A stretch of DNA of 44,836 nucleotides from Pseudomonadota bacterium (GCA_016702545.1 JADJDT010000028.1:1-44836), one strand, 5' to 3'. Numbered from the stretch's first letter, positions 29,171 through 39,727 are shown. Numbers and translations: made by a program. The notes: generated from the sequence alone by a model not told the origin.

Positions 29171-29229
29171 CGGAGCGGCACGCCTTCAGCCGCGCCCGGA
29201 GCCGGGGGCCCTACTTGAAGCGGGTTGCC

Positions 29230-30021
<792 letters not shown>

Positions 30022-30077
30022 GCCGAAGCTCCTCGTGACGGAAGGGCCGCGCTAGGGCGCGGGATGGGGGGGACGGC

Positions 30078-31058
30078 TTAGGTCGTCGCTTCGAGCGCGC
30101 TGAGGAACTGATTGAGCCAGCGCGCCGAGGCCTCGCTCATCGAGGTGAAGCGCACGCCCATGCCGGGCGGACGGCCGCCCTGGCCGGCGGCATCGGCGAC
30201 CACGTGCCGGACGAGGCCATCAAAGGGCATCACAGGCTGCCCCTCGGGCAGCAGATCGACCTTGCACGGCGTGCCCTCCGGATCGAGCAGGTCGGAGGCG
30301 ATGTAGACGCCGCCCCGGCTCAGGTCGCGGACCGCCCCGTGGAAGGTGAGCTCACTGCTCGCGTACAGCACGGGTAGGTCCACCCGCCAGCGCTGCTGTT
30401 GGCGGCGGTCCTGATCCACGGCTTGAAGGGGCTGCGTCGGCGCGTTGGGGTGCTCGCGTGGCCAACGATGGCTGCAGGTCGGACAGACCGTGTCATTGAA
30501 CGAGACGGGCGTGCGGCAGCGCGGACAGTGCTGCAGGCGCACCGTGACGATTCGATACTCATCAATCGAGACCGGCTCGTCGAACTGGACCACGGGCAAG
30601 GCGTTGGGCGGCGTCGGGGTCTCGCGCCGCACGGTGCCCGGCTTGAGATCAGTCCACCACAGATCGTCCGACGGGGCGGTCGTGCGCCCGGCCCCCATCG
30701 CGACGGCCGTGGGATCCGTGACGCTCAGCGTGTCCTCTTCGCCTTCGGTCTCCTCGGGCAGGCCGATGCGGACCCGCATCCTCCGCTGCCCGATCTGCAG
30801 CAGGTCGCCGTCGGCCAGCTGACGCTGGCTGCGCAGCAGGGGCTGGTCGTTGATCCAGGTGCCGTTGCTGCTGCCGAGGTCCTCGGCCAGCGCGCGATCA
30901 CGCTCGACGACGATACGCAGGTGGTCGCGCGACACCGTCGGATCGTTGAAGCGGACGCGACAGTCGATGCCCCGCCCCGCGGTGCTCTCGCCCTGGGGCA
31001 GCTCCACGAGCTGCCGCTCGTACTCGATCCAGACGCGGACATTGCCTGGCACGTGCAC
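30078..31058 (-). CDS. FHA - zinc ribbon - PilZ signalling protein
   Basis: A 326-residue cytoplasmic protein. The N-terminal FHA domain (about 5-97) shows AGRGIDCRVRFNDPTVSRDH and LGSSNGTWIND, the residues that bind phosphothreonine. A two-Cys-pair zinc ribbon (CPRC...CPTC, about 179-197) follows an acidic/Pro linker. The C-terminal PilZ domain (about 215-322) has RQQQR and DLSRGG, matching the RxxxR and D/NxSxxG motifs that bind cyclic di-GMP. It would join Ser/Thr-kinase signalling to c-di-GMP; a Ser/Thr kinase lies at 37590, in the motility cluster. The start is GTG 31058. Confidence 0.9.
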   Translation of the reverse strand: MHVPGNVRVWIEYERQLVELPQGESTAGRGIDCRVRFNDPTVSRDHLRIVVERDRALAEDLGSSNGTWINDQPLLRSQRQLADGDLLQIGQRRMRVRIGLPEETEGEEDTLSVTDPTAVAMGAGRTTAPSDDLWWTDLKPGTVRRETPTPPNALPVVQFDEPVSIDEYRIVTVRLQHCPRCRTPVSFNDTVCPTCSHRWPREHPNAPTQPLQAVDQDRRQQQRWRVDLPVLYASSELTFHGAVRDLSRGGVYIASDLLDPEGTPCKVDLLPEGQPVMPFDGLVRHVVADAAGQGGRPPGMGVRFTSMSEASARWLNQFLSALEATT

Positions 31059-31283
31059 TGGCCTTCACCTACCGTCTTGATCCCGTTGCCGTCGCGGTCG
31101 CCGGACCCGCAGCACGCTCGGCGGCGGCCAGGCAGACCACGGACGGGCCTGAGCTGCGCCGCTCGCCGACTGCCTCGACCGAGCTCGAGGCGCGAGTCTA
31201 CAGGACAGCGGGGCGTCGGGCCAAGCGGCGGGCGCCCGCGGCGCCCACGCCGGGCAGCCAAGGCCGAGTGGCCGTGGTCGTCC

Positions 31284-33263
31284 TCAGCCGGGAGGCGCCA
31301 GGGGTTGCGTCTGCACCGAGAGCTCGTAGCGCCCACCGCCCGCGACCCCGTCGACCACCACATAGTAGGCGCCGGCGGCCGCCAGGGGCACCTTCAGCAA
31401 CAGCGGCGTGTCCGCCGCGCCCACCGCGCAGACCACCTCCGTGGTCGCCTCGGCACAGGGGTCGCGCCGCACGTAGACCACCGGCACGAAGCCGTGGGCT
31501 CGCACCTCGAGATCGAGGGCGCCGACTTGGGCCGGCAGCCGGTAGAGGTGCACGCGTTCCGGCTGGAGCGCGCCGCCGCAGCTCCCCACCAGCAGCCCCG
31601 CGCCGCCGTCGGCGGTGGTGCCGCTGGCGAAGCCGTGTTGCGTGGTATCGACCGCGGGGACGCCGCTGCCGCAAACCTCCGGGTAGGCCAGCTCGTAGAG
31701 CCACGGACTGCGACGCAGCACCGCGGCTTGCCCGACTGAGACGTCGAGCGAGCCCCGCGCCAGGAACGCTGGGAACATCAGGTTGCCGCGGTCGGGACAG
31801 CTCGCCACGGCCGTCCCCGCGGCACAGGTCGGCGTGTCTCCCAGCAGGTCGAAGGCGCCATCACCCTCGGGTTGACTGGTGTGCCAGAGGCCGAGGTAGT
31901 GGCCTAGCTCGTGCGCCGTCAGCGCGCCCATGATCTGCACGTCCGCGTACCTCGAGAGCACGACCCCGCTCGAGGGCCGGCCCAGCAGGCCGGGCACACC
32001 GGGCACGACCCCGGCGAAGCCCGCGGCGAAGTCCAGGCTCTTGACCAGGAAGAGGTTGGCGGCCGTGCCGTAGCGCCCGCCGTCGGTAGCGCCGCTGACC
32101 AGGGCGCGGGCCTGCTCGCCGCCGCGGACGTCGTCTGCGCTCGCCGGCAGGTCGGTCCAGCGCACCTCCCCCAGGGCCACGCCGAAGCGGTCGCGGTAGA
32201 GGCTGCCGAGTCGCGCCAAGACACCCTTGGCGTAGTCGCTCTCGAGCGCGGTGGCCGCGGTCAGCCCAGTGCCGGGCGCGACGTGCAGGTTGAGGTCGAG
32301 CAGGCCCCCGCCCGTGCGCCGTCGAATCACCACCGCAACGCGCTCCAGCGCCCCATCCACAGGCACCAGCGCGTGGTAGACCGAGGGCTCGAAGGTGCCC
32401 AGGGAGAGCTCGTAGCTGCCCGCCTGGGGCGCGACGCGGGGATCGTCGCCGCCGGGCAGGAGCAGCGTCGCCGTGCCGAGATAGTTCGAGGCACGAAGCA
32501 GCGCGGTCGCGGGGGCCGCGCTGTCGAGCAGCACCGTGCCGTCGGGCGCGGTCAGGCGCTGAACGCCGACCCGCAGGCCCTCCAGGTCCTCCGCCACCAC
32601 GGTCGCCGACACCGCGTCGGCCCCGAGCTCGAAGCGCAGCGTCGCGCCGCCGGCCGCCGGCGTGGTCAGCGGCCCGAGCTCGACGACCCGCAGCCCGGGC
32701 TCGGGCAGGCAGAGGTCGTGGGTCAGCGTCAGCTCACCCCGCCGCAGCTCGCCGCTGCCGCAGCTCGTCAAGGCCGGGCAGCTGCCGCAGGGTTGGCTGC
32801 AGGTACCCGCATGGCACAATCCGCTACGACACGCGTTGTCGTCGGTACAGGCTTCGCCGAGGAAGCGCTCGGCGGCCGCGGGGGCCGGCGCGCAACGCAA
32901 GCGCAGCGCGGCGGCCGTCTCCTCCGGGGCGCGGCCCGCGCGCGGCACGCAGACCTCGCTGGTGGCGGCGCAGGTCGCGGCCTCGCCGCACGGCTGCACA
33001 CAGACGGCGCCCTCGCCCGCGTCGAGGCAGGCGCCGCTCAGACAGTGCGCCGGGTGACCGCAGCTCGCTCCCAGGGCGGCGGGCGCCGGCAGGACACAGC
33101 GGCGCTCGCTGCCGCAGACCTCTGGTAGCAGACAGTCCGCGGGCCCCTTGCAGCGCCGTTCTCCGTCACCACACCCGACCAGCAACAGCCCCGCGAGGCC
33201 ACCCGCGAGCCAGGTGCTCGTGGTCGCGGCGCGGCCGCGGCGATCCGTCCCCCATGCGTGCAT
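31284..33263 (-). CDS. Cys-rich metzincin-like zinc protease lipoprotein
   Basis: A 659-residue protein starting ATG 33263 after GGAGGGTGGAGC. A lipoprotein signal ends in LLLVGC (Cys near 31). Cys-rich repeats (CKGPADCLLPEVCGSERRC and others, about 38-190) resemble the small disulfide modules of large delta-type lipoproteins. The protease part has HELGHYLGLWH (HExxHxxGxxH, near residue 450), and a Met-turn candidate NLMFPAF about 35 residues later, the two marks of metzincins. A beta-rich C-terminal domain (about 555-659, VHLYRLPAQVGALDLEVRAHG) follows. Surface-anchored proteolysis, for example in predation, is inferred. It is divergent from the HEAT-PilT gene. Confidence 0.85.
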   Translation of the reverse strand: MHAWGTDRRGRAATTSTWLAGGLAGLLLVGCGDGERRCKGPADCLLPEVCGSERRCVLPAPAALGASCGHPAHCLSGACLDAGEGAVCVQPCGEAATCAATSEVCVPRAGRAPEETAAALRLRCAPAPAAAERFLGEACTDDNACRSGLCHAGTCSQPCGSCPALTSCGSGELRRGELTLTHDLCLPEPGLRVVELGPLTTPAAGGATLRFELGADAVSATVVAEDLEGLRVGVQRLTAPDGTVLLDSAAPATALLRASNYLGTATLLLPGGDDPRVAPQAGSYELSLGTFEPSVYHALVPVDGALERVAVVIRRRTGGGLLDLNLHVAPGTGLTAATALESDYAKGVLARLGSLYRDRFGVALGEVRWTDLPASADDVRGGEQARALVSGATDGGRYGTAANLFLVKSLDFAAGFAGVVPGVPGLLGRPSSGVVLSRYADVQIMGALTAHELGHYLGLWHTSQPEGDGAFDLLGDTPTCAAGTAVASCPDRGNLMFPAFLARGSLDVSVGQAAVLRRSPWLYELAYPEVCGSGVPAVDTTQHGFASGTTADGGAGLLVGSCGGALQPERVHLYRLPAQVGALDLEVRAHGFVPVVYVRRDPCAEATTEVVCAVGAADTPLLLKVPLAAAGAYYVVVDGVAGGGRYELSVQTQPLAPPG

Positions 33264-33440
33264 GCTCCACCCTCCGCCGCCCTCTCTGCCACAAGCGGCG
33301 ATCCGCTGCCACTGGATCATGCGGCGCAACGACAGCCCCCGACGCCCGACGCCCCAACTTTCTTGACGGGCGTGGCGGAATAAAGCGACCGTTAGCAGCT
33401 CACCATCAGGCACGCTGTCCCCGAGGCGAGGATTCCGCCG

Positions 33441-36320
33441 ATGAACGGCAAGGAGCTGCTCAAGCAGGTCAAGGCAGCTCCTTGGGCCAACCCCAAGGAG
33501 CTCGAGGTCTTCCTCTACGCGGTCCCGCCCGAGGCGGTCACGACCCACGAGGTCACCGAGCTGATCGAGTTGATCTGCCATCAGCGCCTGGCCAGCGACC
33601 TGCGGGCCCACAAGCTGCGCTGCGCGGCGTTCAAGCAGCTCGCCGCCGCGGTCCGCTCGCCCGAGCTCTTCCTGCCGCTGGTGCGCGCGATCAAGCGCGC
33701 CGACCCCCAGGCACGCGCCGTGATCCTGCCGCTGCTCCCGCCGAACAACAGCCCCGCCGACCACGGCGAGCTGGTCGAGCTGCTCCGGTCGCCCGAGGCG
33801 GAGCTGCGCAAGGCAGCCAGCTCGGTGCTGCAGCAGATCGCCACGCCGGGCGTGCTGACCGAGCTCGAGGGCCTCGCCGGCGCCAAGGGCTTCCCCGGGC
33901 GCGCCGAGGCCGCCGACATCGCCGGGCGGGCCGGCGGACCGCGCGGACTGGCGCTGCTGCAGGCCGTGGTGACGCACGGAAGCTCGCTCGAACGCGCCCG
34001 CGCCCTGCGCCACCTCGGCGACCCCAGTCAGATGCAGGGCCACGCCGCGCAGGCGCTGCGCGCGATCCATCCCGCGCTGGTCGACGACGACGCGCGCGTG
34101 GTGGCGCAGGCGATCGAGGCCTATGCTGGCCTCTGCGAGGAGCCGGAGTACTTCGAGCACCTGGCGCCCTTCCTCTCGGCGGCGAACGTCGAGCTGGTGC
34201 GCGCGGCGGTGCGCGGCCTGCGCCAGTTCTCGACCCCCTCGGCGATCTCGGCGCTCAGCCGCAAGCTCTACTCGGGCCCCAGCGCCGTGCGGCTCGAGGT
34301 GCTCAACGCGCTCGAGGCGATCGCCAGCAACGAGATCCTCGCGCCCTTGGTCGAGGCCCTCGGTCACAACAGCGCTCCGGTGCGAGCGCGGGCCGGGGAG
34401 ATCCTTTCCAAGCTCGGCCGCGCCGGCAAGCTCGACGTGCCGCGCGTGATCATCTGGCTGCTGCGCAGCACCAAGGTCCAGGTGCGGCGGATGGCGGTCG
34501 AGATCGCGCGCGCCGTGCCCGACCCCAACGCCGAGCTGTGGCCGCGGCTGCTGGACTACCTCTGCGACGAGGACTGGTGGGTGCGCGAGCGCGTCAAGGA
34601 CTCGGTCGTCGCGATGGCCGGCACCCAGCTCACGCCCTTCATGGGACGCTACCTCAAGCACCGGCACAAGGCCCTGCGGCGCTTCGCCGTGGATATCCTG
34701 GCGCAGCTCAAGGACGCGCGTGCGCTCGGCGCCCTGGTGGCGACGGCGCGCGAGGATGATGATTGGTGGACGCGCGAGCGGGCGATCGAGACCATCGGCC
34801 ACCTCGGCGACCAGCGCGCCGTGCCCTATATCGTCGACCTGATGCGCCGGGACCAGGAGGTCCAGCTGGTCTGCCTGCAGGCGCTCGTGGACCTGGGGGC
34901 GCGCGCCGCCGCCCCCCAGGTGGCCGAGCTGCTGGCGGGCAAGGACGTCGACGTGCGCGTCGCGACGCTCAAGGCGCTCGACGAGCTGCAGGCGATCGAG
35001 ACGGCGGCGCAGGTGCAGCCGCTGCTCAACGATCCCGAGCTCGTCGTGGCGCGCAAGGCCAAGGAGGTGCTGCTGCACTGGAACATCGCCCTGGCCGGCG
35101 AGGACGCCACGGCGCTGCAACAGGCCACCTCGCTGCTCGACCGCATGCTGATCGCGATGGAGCGCGCGGGGGCCGACGACCTGATCCTCAGCGCCGAGCG
35201 CCCGCCCTGCGTCAAGAAGATGGGGCGCGTCACGCCCCTGGCGGAGGCGGCCTTCAGCGCCAAGGAGGTCGCCGGGCTGCTCACGCCCCACCTGACGCTG
35301 ACGCAGGTCGAGGAGCTGAAGGACCTGCGCGACGTCGACTTCTCCTACGAGGTCAAGGCGGCGGAGCTGCGCTTTCGCGTCAACGTCTTCCAGCAGCGCG
35401 ATGGGCTGGGGGCGGTGTTCCGCACGATCAAGGGCGAGCTGCCGGCGCTGGAGAAGCTCGGTCTGCCGCCGGTGGTCGCCAAGCTCGGCGACCTGCGCGA
35501 CGGGTTGGTGCTGGTCGGCGGCCCGACCGGCTCGGGCAAATCGACGACGCTGGCCGCGCTGATCGATCACATCAACCGCACCTCGCACCGGCACGTGATC
35601 TGCCTCGAGGACCCGATCGAGTTCGTACACGCGTCGAAGGAGAGCCTGATCAACCAGCGCGAGCTGGGCACGCACACGGCGACGTTCAACACCGCCTTGC
35701 GCTCGACGCTGCGGCAGGATCCCGACGTCATCCTGGTGGGCGAGATGCGGGATCTAGACACGATCAGCTTCGCGCTGACCGCCGCCGACACCGGCCACCT
35801 GGTCTTCGGCACGGTCCACACGGCGTCGGCCGACGCGGCGATCGATCGCCTGATCAGTGCCTTTCCGCCCCGCGCCCAGGATCAGATGCGCTTCACCCTC
35901 GCCGAGAGCCTGCGCGCCGTGGTCTGCCAGTACCTGATCAAGCGCATCGATGATCCAGGCCGGATTCTGGCCTGCGAGGTGCTGCTCAACAACGACGCGG
36001 TGGCCAACCTGATCCGCAAGGGCAAGGCCTATCAAATCGCCTCGGTCGTCGCGACGGCGAGCGATCAGGGCATGCAGGCGATGGACACCGAGCTGATGCG
36101 GCTCTATCGCGGCGGCGTGATCAGCCTCGAAGATGCGCAGATGAAGGCAATCGACAAGAAGGCCTTCGAAGAGGCTCGCGGAGGCACGCGCGGCGAGGCG
36201 GCAGCGCCGGGCGAGCCACCGCGACCGGGCCCGCCCACGGCCGCACCGGCGGCGGCGGCCCCGGCAACGCCCGCCGCCGGAGGGGCCACGGCCCGCCGAC
36301 CGGCGCCGGCGGCGCGCTGA
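33441..36320 (+). CDS. HEAT-repeat protein fused to a PilT-type ATPase
   Basis: A 959-residue protein. Residues 1 to about 560 form a long chain of HEAT-like helical repeats (such as EYFEHLAPFLSAANVELVRA and DQRAVPYIVDLMRRDQEVQL). From about 565 to 920 is a complete PilT-like secretion/retraction ATPase: an N-terminal alpha/beta domain, Walker A GGPTGSGKSTT (about 693), Asp box VICLEDPIEFVH (about 720), His box VFGTVHTASADA (about 790), and the LIRKGKAYQI motif (about 853) related to the AIRNLIRE retraction motif. The tail is Ala/Pro/Gly-rich. PilT motors power type IV pilus retraction; the fused HEAT array suggests a scaffold or regulator. It is followed by a second PilT and a TPR-kinase gene on the same strand. 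Confidence 0.92.
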   Translation: MNGKELLKQVKAAPWANPKELEVFLYAVPPEAVTTHEVTELIELICHQRLASDLRAHKLRCAAFKQLAAAVRSPELFLPLVRAIKRADPQARAVILPLLPPNNSPADHGELVELLRSPEAELRKAASSVLQQIATPGVLTELEGLAGAKGFPGRAEAADIAGRAGGPRGLALLQAVVTHGSSLERARALRHLGDPSQMQGHAAQALRAIHPALVDDDARVVAQAIEAYAGLCEEPEYFEHLAPFLSAANVELVRAAVRGLRQFSTPSAISALSRKLYSGPSAVRLEVLNALEAIASNEILAPLVEALGHNSAPVRARAGEILSKLGRAGKLDVPRVIIWLLRSTKVQVRRMAVEIARAVPDPNAELWPRLLDYLCDEDWWVRERVKDSVVAMAGTQLTPFMGRYLKHRHKALRRFAVDILAQLKDARALGALVATAREDDDWWTRERAIETIGHLGDQRAVPYIVDLMRRDQEVQLVCLQALVDLGARAAAPQVAELLAGKDVDVRVATLKALDELQAIETAAQVQPLLNDPELVVARKAKEVLLHWNIALAGEDATALQQATSLLDRMLIAMERAGADDLILSAERPPCVKKMGRVTPLAEAAFSAKEVAGLLTPHLTLTQVEELKDLRDVDFSYEVKAAELRFRVNVFQQRDGLGAVFRTIKGELPALEKLGLPPVVAKLGDLRDGLVLVGGPTGSGKSTTLAALIDHINRTSHRHVICLEDPIEFVHASKESLINQRELGTHTATFNTALRSTLRQDPDVILVGEMRDLDTISFALTAADTGHLVFGTVHTASADAAIDRLISAFPPRAQDQMRFTLAESLRAVVCQYLIKRIDDPGRILACEVLLNNDAVANLIRKGKAYQIASVVATASDQGMQAMDTELMRLYRGGVISLEDAQMKAIDKKAFEEARGGTRGEAAAPGEPPRPGPPTAAPAAAAPATPAAGGATARRPAPAAR

Positions 36321-36349
36321 GGGCTCGTGACAAAACGAGTCGGTCGACT

Positions 36350-36482
36350 GTGGCTGCCGAGGCGCCCGTGCGGCGAGGCGCGAGGAGGGCGCGTACTGCC
36401 TGTACGCAACCGACGAGCAACGCAGACGCGCGGGATGGATCGGCCGCTCAAGTTGGTAAGATAATTTCGGCCAGCCTCCTGA
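36350..36482. repeat. MITE-like repeat, copy C
   Basis: Bases 36388-36480 are a 93-bp perfect inverted copy of 41829-41737; homology with some mismatches continues to about 36350. It contains the hairpin GCGTAC-TGCCT-GTACGC and ends in AATTTCGGCCAGCCTCCT. It lies between the HEAT-PilT and PilT genes, in the only non-coding gap of that cluster. Confidence 0.92.
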
Positions 36483-36506
36483 GGCGCGAGGGAACGGCAA
36501 GTAGCG

Positions 36507-37586
36507 ATGGCACGGATCGATTCCTTTCTCGAGCTGGTGGTCGACCAGAAGGCCAGCGACCTGCACTTCCATGCGGGCAAGGCCCCGTTGATCCGCCACA
36601 ACGGTGACATGATCACCCTGCCCTTCCGCGTCCTCACCGAGACGCAGGCGCGGCGCTTCGTGCTCGAGATCATGACCAGCAGCCAGCGCGAGCTGTTCGC
36701 GCAGCAGCGCGAGATCGACTTCATGTACGAGCTGGAGGGCGTGGGGCGCTTTCGCGCCAACGTCTTTCACCAGCGCGACGGCATGGGCGGCGTCTTCCGG
36801 GTCATCCCGCCGGGCGTGCCCTCGCTGCAGTCGCTCGATCTGCCGCGCACGCTGCGCGCGCTGATCAACCAGGCCAACGGGCTGCTGCTGGTGACCGGCC
36901 CGACCGGCTGCGGCAAGACCACCACCCTGGCCGCGCTGGTCAACGAGATCAACTCCACGGCGCAGCGGCACATCATCACGATCGAGGACCCGATCGAGTT
37001 CATTCACGCCCCGATCAAGAGCGTGGTGACGCAGCGCGAGGTCGGCCGGCACACCTACAGCTTCGGCAGCGCGATGCGCTCGGCGTTGCGCGAGGCGCCG
37101 GACGTGCTGGTGGTCGGCGAGCTGCGCGACGAGGAGACGATCTCGCTGGCGCTCAATGCGGCGGAGACGGGCGTGCTGGTGGTCGGCACCCTGCACACCA
37201 GCGGCGCCGCCAAATCGGTCAACCGCGTGATCAACGCGCTGCCGGAGGAGACGCGCGAGCAGATGCGCGGCGTGCTGGCGATGCTGCTGCGCGGCGTGGT
37301 CTCGCAGCAGCTCTGCCGCCGCGCCAATGGCGAGGGCCAGGTCGCCGTGCTCGAGGTGCTGCTGCAGAGCTGGGCCGTGGCCAACATGATTCGCGAGAAC
37401 AAGATTCACCAGATCGAGGGCTACCTGCAGTCGGTCAACTTCGAGAAGACCAGCATGTGCTCGCTCGACAACTGCATCATCCAGTACGTGCGCGACGGGC
37501 TGATCACGCTCGAAGAGGGCGCCTCGGTGGCGCATTATCCCGATCAGGTGCGCAGCGTCTGCGGCGGCTTCAGCCCGGAGGAGTGA
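36507..37586 (+). CDS. pilT: PilT-type twitching motility ATPase
   Basis: A 359-residue protein, normal PilT length. N-terminal SDLHFHAGKAPLIRHNGD matches the PAS-like domain of PilT; then Walker A GPTGCGKTTT (about 130), Asp box IITIEDPIEFIH (about 159), ELRDEETISLAL, His box VGTLHTSGAA (about 226) and MIRENKIHQIEGYL, the retraction-type motif (about 294). It would form a hexameric ring under the pilus and pull back the pilin filament. Paralogue of the ATPase in the preceding gene; which one acts as PilT and which as PilU cannot be told. It ends 3 bases before the next gene. Confidence 0.93.
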   Translation: MARIDSFLELVVDQKASDLHFHAGKAPLIRHNGDMITLPFRVLTETQARRFVLEIMTSSQRELFAQQREIDFMYELEGVGRFRANVFHQRDGMGGVFRVIPPGVPSLQSLDLPRTLRALINQANGLLLVTGPTGCGKTTTLAALVNEINSTAQRHIITIEDPIEFIHAPIKSVVTQREVGRHTYSFGSAMRSALREAPDVLVVGELRDEETISLALNAAETGVLVVGTLHTSGAAKSVNRVINALPEETREQMRGVLAMLLRGVVSQQLCRRANGEGQVAVLEVLLQSWAVANMIRENKIHQIEGYLQSVNFEKTSMCSLDNCIIQYVRDGLITLEEGASVAHYPDQVRSVCGGFSPEE

Positions 37587-37589
37587 CCG

Positions 37590-39727
37590 GTGGCGGGGGA
37601 TCGCGATCATCCGCGGAGTGCCGGCGCCGGACGCGGGCGCAGCGCCAAGAGCGAGGTGGACGCGGCGGTGCAGGCGCACCTCGCGGCGGGGACGCCGGCC
37701 GAGGCGGCCGCGCTGCTGGCGCAGTACGCCCGCTACGAGGACGCCGGCCGCACGCTGCTCCAGCATCTCGGCGTGGCTGCTGAGCAGGTCGGCGAGCTGG
37801 ACGAGCCGCGCCGCAAGCTGGCACGGCTGGCGGCCAGCTACCTGGCCAAGACGGCCGCCGCGCCGCTGGCCGTGCAGATCTTGATCAGCCTGGGCGACCC
37901 GGTGCGGGCGGCCGAGGTACTGGAGCGGAGCGGCGACCTGCTGGGCGCGCAGAAACTGCGCGAGCAGGGCGTGCGCCGCGGCGCCGGGCGGGGCGGCGGG
38001 CAGGCGGTCCACGCCGTCGGCGGCGAGGCGGTCAGTCGCGACAAGGCGCTCCAGCTCGAGCGCGCGGGACAGCGTGAGCTCGCGGCGCAGGTCTATGTCG
38101 CGCTCAAGCAGTACGGCGACGCCGGCCGGGTGATGCGCGAGCTCGGGCAGCCCGCAGCGGCGGCGAAGCTCTATGTGGAGGGCCATCTGCCCTTCGAGGC
38201 CGCCGTCTGCTACCTGCAGGCGGGCGACACCGGCAAGGGGATGGAGAACCTCGTGCGCGTACCGCGTGGCGACGCCCGCTATCGCCACGCCGCGCGCCTG
38301 GCGGTGCAGGTGGCGCGTCAGCTCCAGCTGCTCAACTTCCAGCTCGAGCACTTCCTGAGCGACTTCGTACGGCAGGGGCCGAGCGACGAGCAGGAGCGCG
38401 GAGCGTTCTTGCAGCTCGCGGAGCTATATCTGCACCACGATGCACCGGACAGCGCCAAGGAGGCGCTCCGCCGGCTGCTCGATCGCTTCCCCGGCGACAC
38501 CGATGCGCTGACGCGCCTGCAGCAGATCGAACAATCGTCACGCCGCTCCTCGGCGTTGATGCGCCACATCGGCGAGCAGGACAGTGACTTCTTCGCCGGA
38601 CACGGTCGCGGCAGCGCCAGCGAGATCCTGCCGGGCCTGCCCGCCCTGCCCGATCTGCCCGGCGGACCGATGGTCGGCGCGGCCGGAACGCGCCTAGGGC
38701 TCGGCGCGCAGGGACTGACCGCGGCGCCCGTGCGGGGCGCCGCGCAGGCGGCCACACCGGCTCCGGTGGCCACCGCGGCTCCGGGTGGCCGCGGCGGCTC
38801 CCCGGGGCCACGCTGGCTCGCGGCGCCCCCGGGGCGGGGAGCGCGGGCGCCGATGCGACGAGAGACCTGGACGTCGTTGCCGGCGGGCCCTTGGCGCTCG
38901 GCGGCGTGGTGGCGGGGCGCTATCGGCTCGATGGACAGCTGGGGCAGGGCGGGATGGCGGTGGTCTTCAAGGCCTTCGATCTCGAGCTGGAGGAGTCGAT
39001 CGCGCTCAAGGTCTTTCTCGGCGAGCAGCTCGACCCGGGCCTGCAGGCCCAGAGCCTGGCGCGCTTCAAGCAGGAGCTCAAGCTCAACCGCCAGCTCGCC
39101 CATCCCAACATCGTGCGCCTCTACGATATCGGCCTGTATCAGGGCCATCGCTACCTCAGCATGGAGCTGCTCGTCGGCCGCGGGTTCGACGAGCTGATGG
39201 GCGCCCCGCTGCCGCTCGGCCAGGCGCTGGCCTACCTGCTGCAGCTCTGTAGAGGGTTGCAGGCGGCGCACGAGCGCGGCGTGGTCCATCGCGACATCAA
39301 GCCACAGAACCTCTTCGTGACGCAGGACGACGTCGTCAAGGTGATGGACTTCGGCATCGCGAAGGCGTCGGAGACCAATAATTTGACGCGCCCCGGCATG
39401 GTCGCGGGCACGCCGCGCTACATGGCACCCGAGCAAATCACCGGCTTCAGCACGGTCACGGCGGCGGCTGATCTCTACAGCGTCGGGGTCGTCGCCTATC
39501 AGATGATCGCGGGCGTACTGCCCTTCGACCACGAAGAGATGATGCCGCTGATCATGAAGAAGCTGAACGAGCAGGCGGCGCCGCTGCGTAGCCACCGACC
39601 GGAGGTCCCGCCCGAGCTCGACGCCATCGTGCTGCGGCTGCTGGACAAGGATCCCCGCGAGCGCTTCGCCAGCTGCAGCGAGCTGGCCCTCGCCCTGCAG
39701 ACCCTTCGGCTGCCCCGCTCCGCCTGA
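37590..39727 (+). CDS. TPR-like / Ser-Thr protein kinase fusion, one frameshift
   Basis: About 712 residues if a frame change in CCCCGGGG near 38800-38807 is bridged; otherwise the kinase would have its own weak start at 38891. It starts at GTG 37590 with GGAGGAG upstream, 3 bases past the PilT stop. Residues 1 to about 340 are helical TPR-like repeats (AVQAHLAAGTPAEAAALLAQ, ..FLQLAELYLHHDAPDSAKEAL), then a Gly/Pro/Ala-rich linker. The C-terminal kinase has LGQGGMAVVFKAFD, Lys in IALKVFLGE, HRDIKPQN, DFGIAKA and GTPRYMAPEQITG: all key residues are present. No membrane segment. As the last gene of the pilus-motor cluster it may phosphorylate the motors or the FHA protein; that is inferred. Confidence 0.85.

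Larger units (their letters stand above)
28276..29229. other. long AT-richer intergenic region
   Basis: About 950 bases with visibly lower GC (near 55% around 28740-28960). Several short overlapping frames exist on both strands but none has both a ribosome site and protein-like composition, so none is called. It contains an 11-bp direct repeat (attgcagtgac, near 28687-28708) and the inverted repeat at 28917. It may hold a decayed gene or a regulatory region. Confidence 0.5.

Noticed and set aside
33264..35675. Long minus-strand extension of the metzincin frame
   Set aside because: Beyond ATG 33263 it is antisense to the HEAT-PilT gene; the signal peptide fixes the start at 33263.
35754..38351. 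865-codon minus-strand open frame
   Set aside because: Antisense to PilT, TPR and HEAT-PilT sequences, with no domain of its own.
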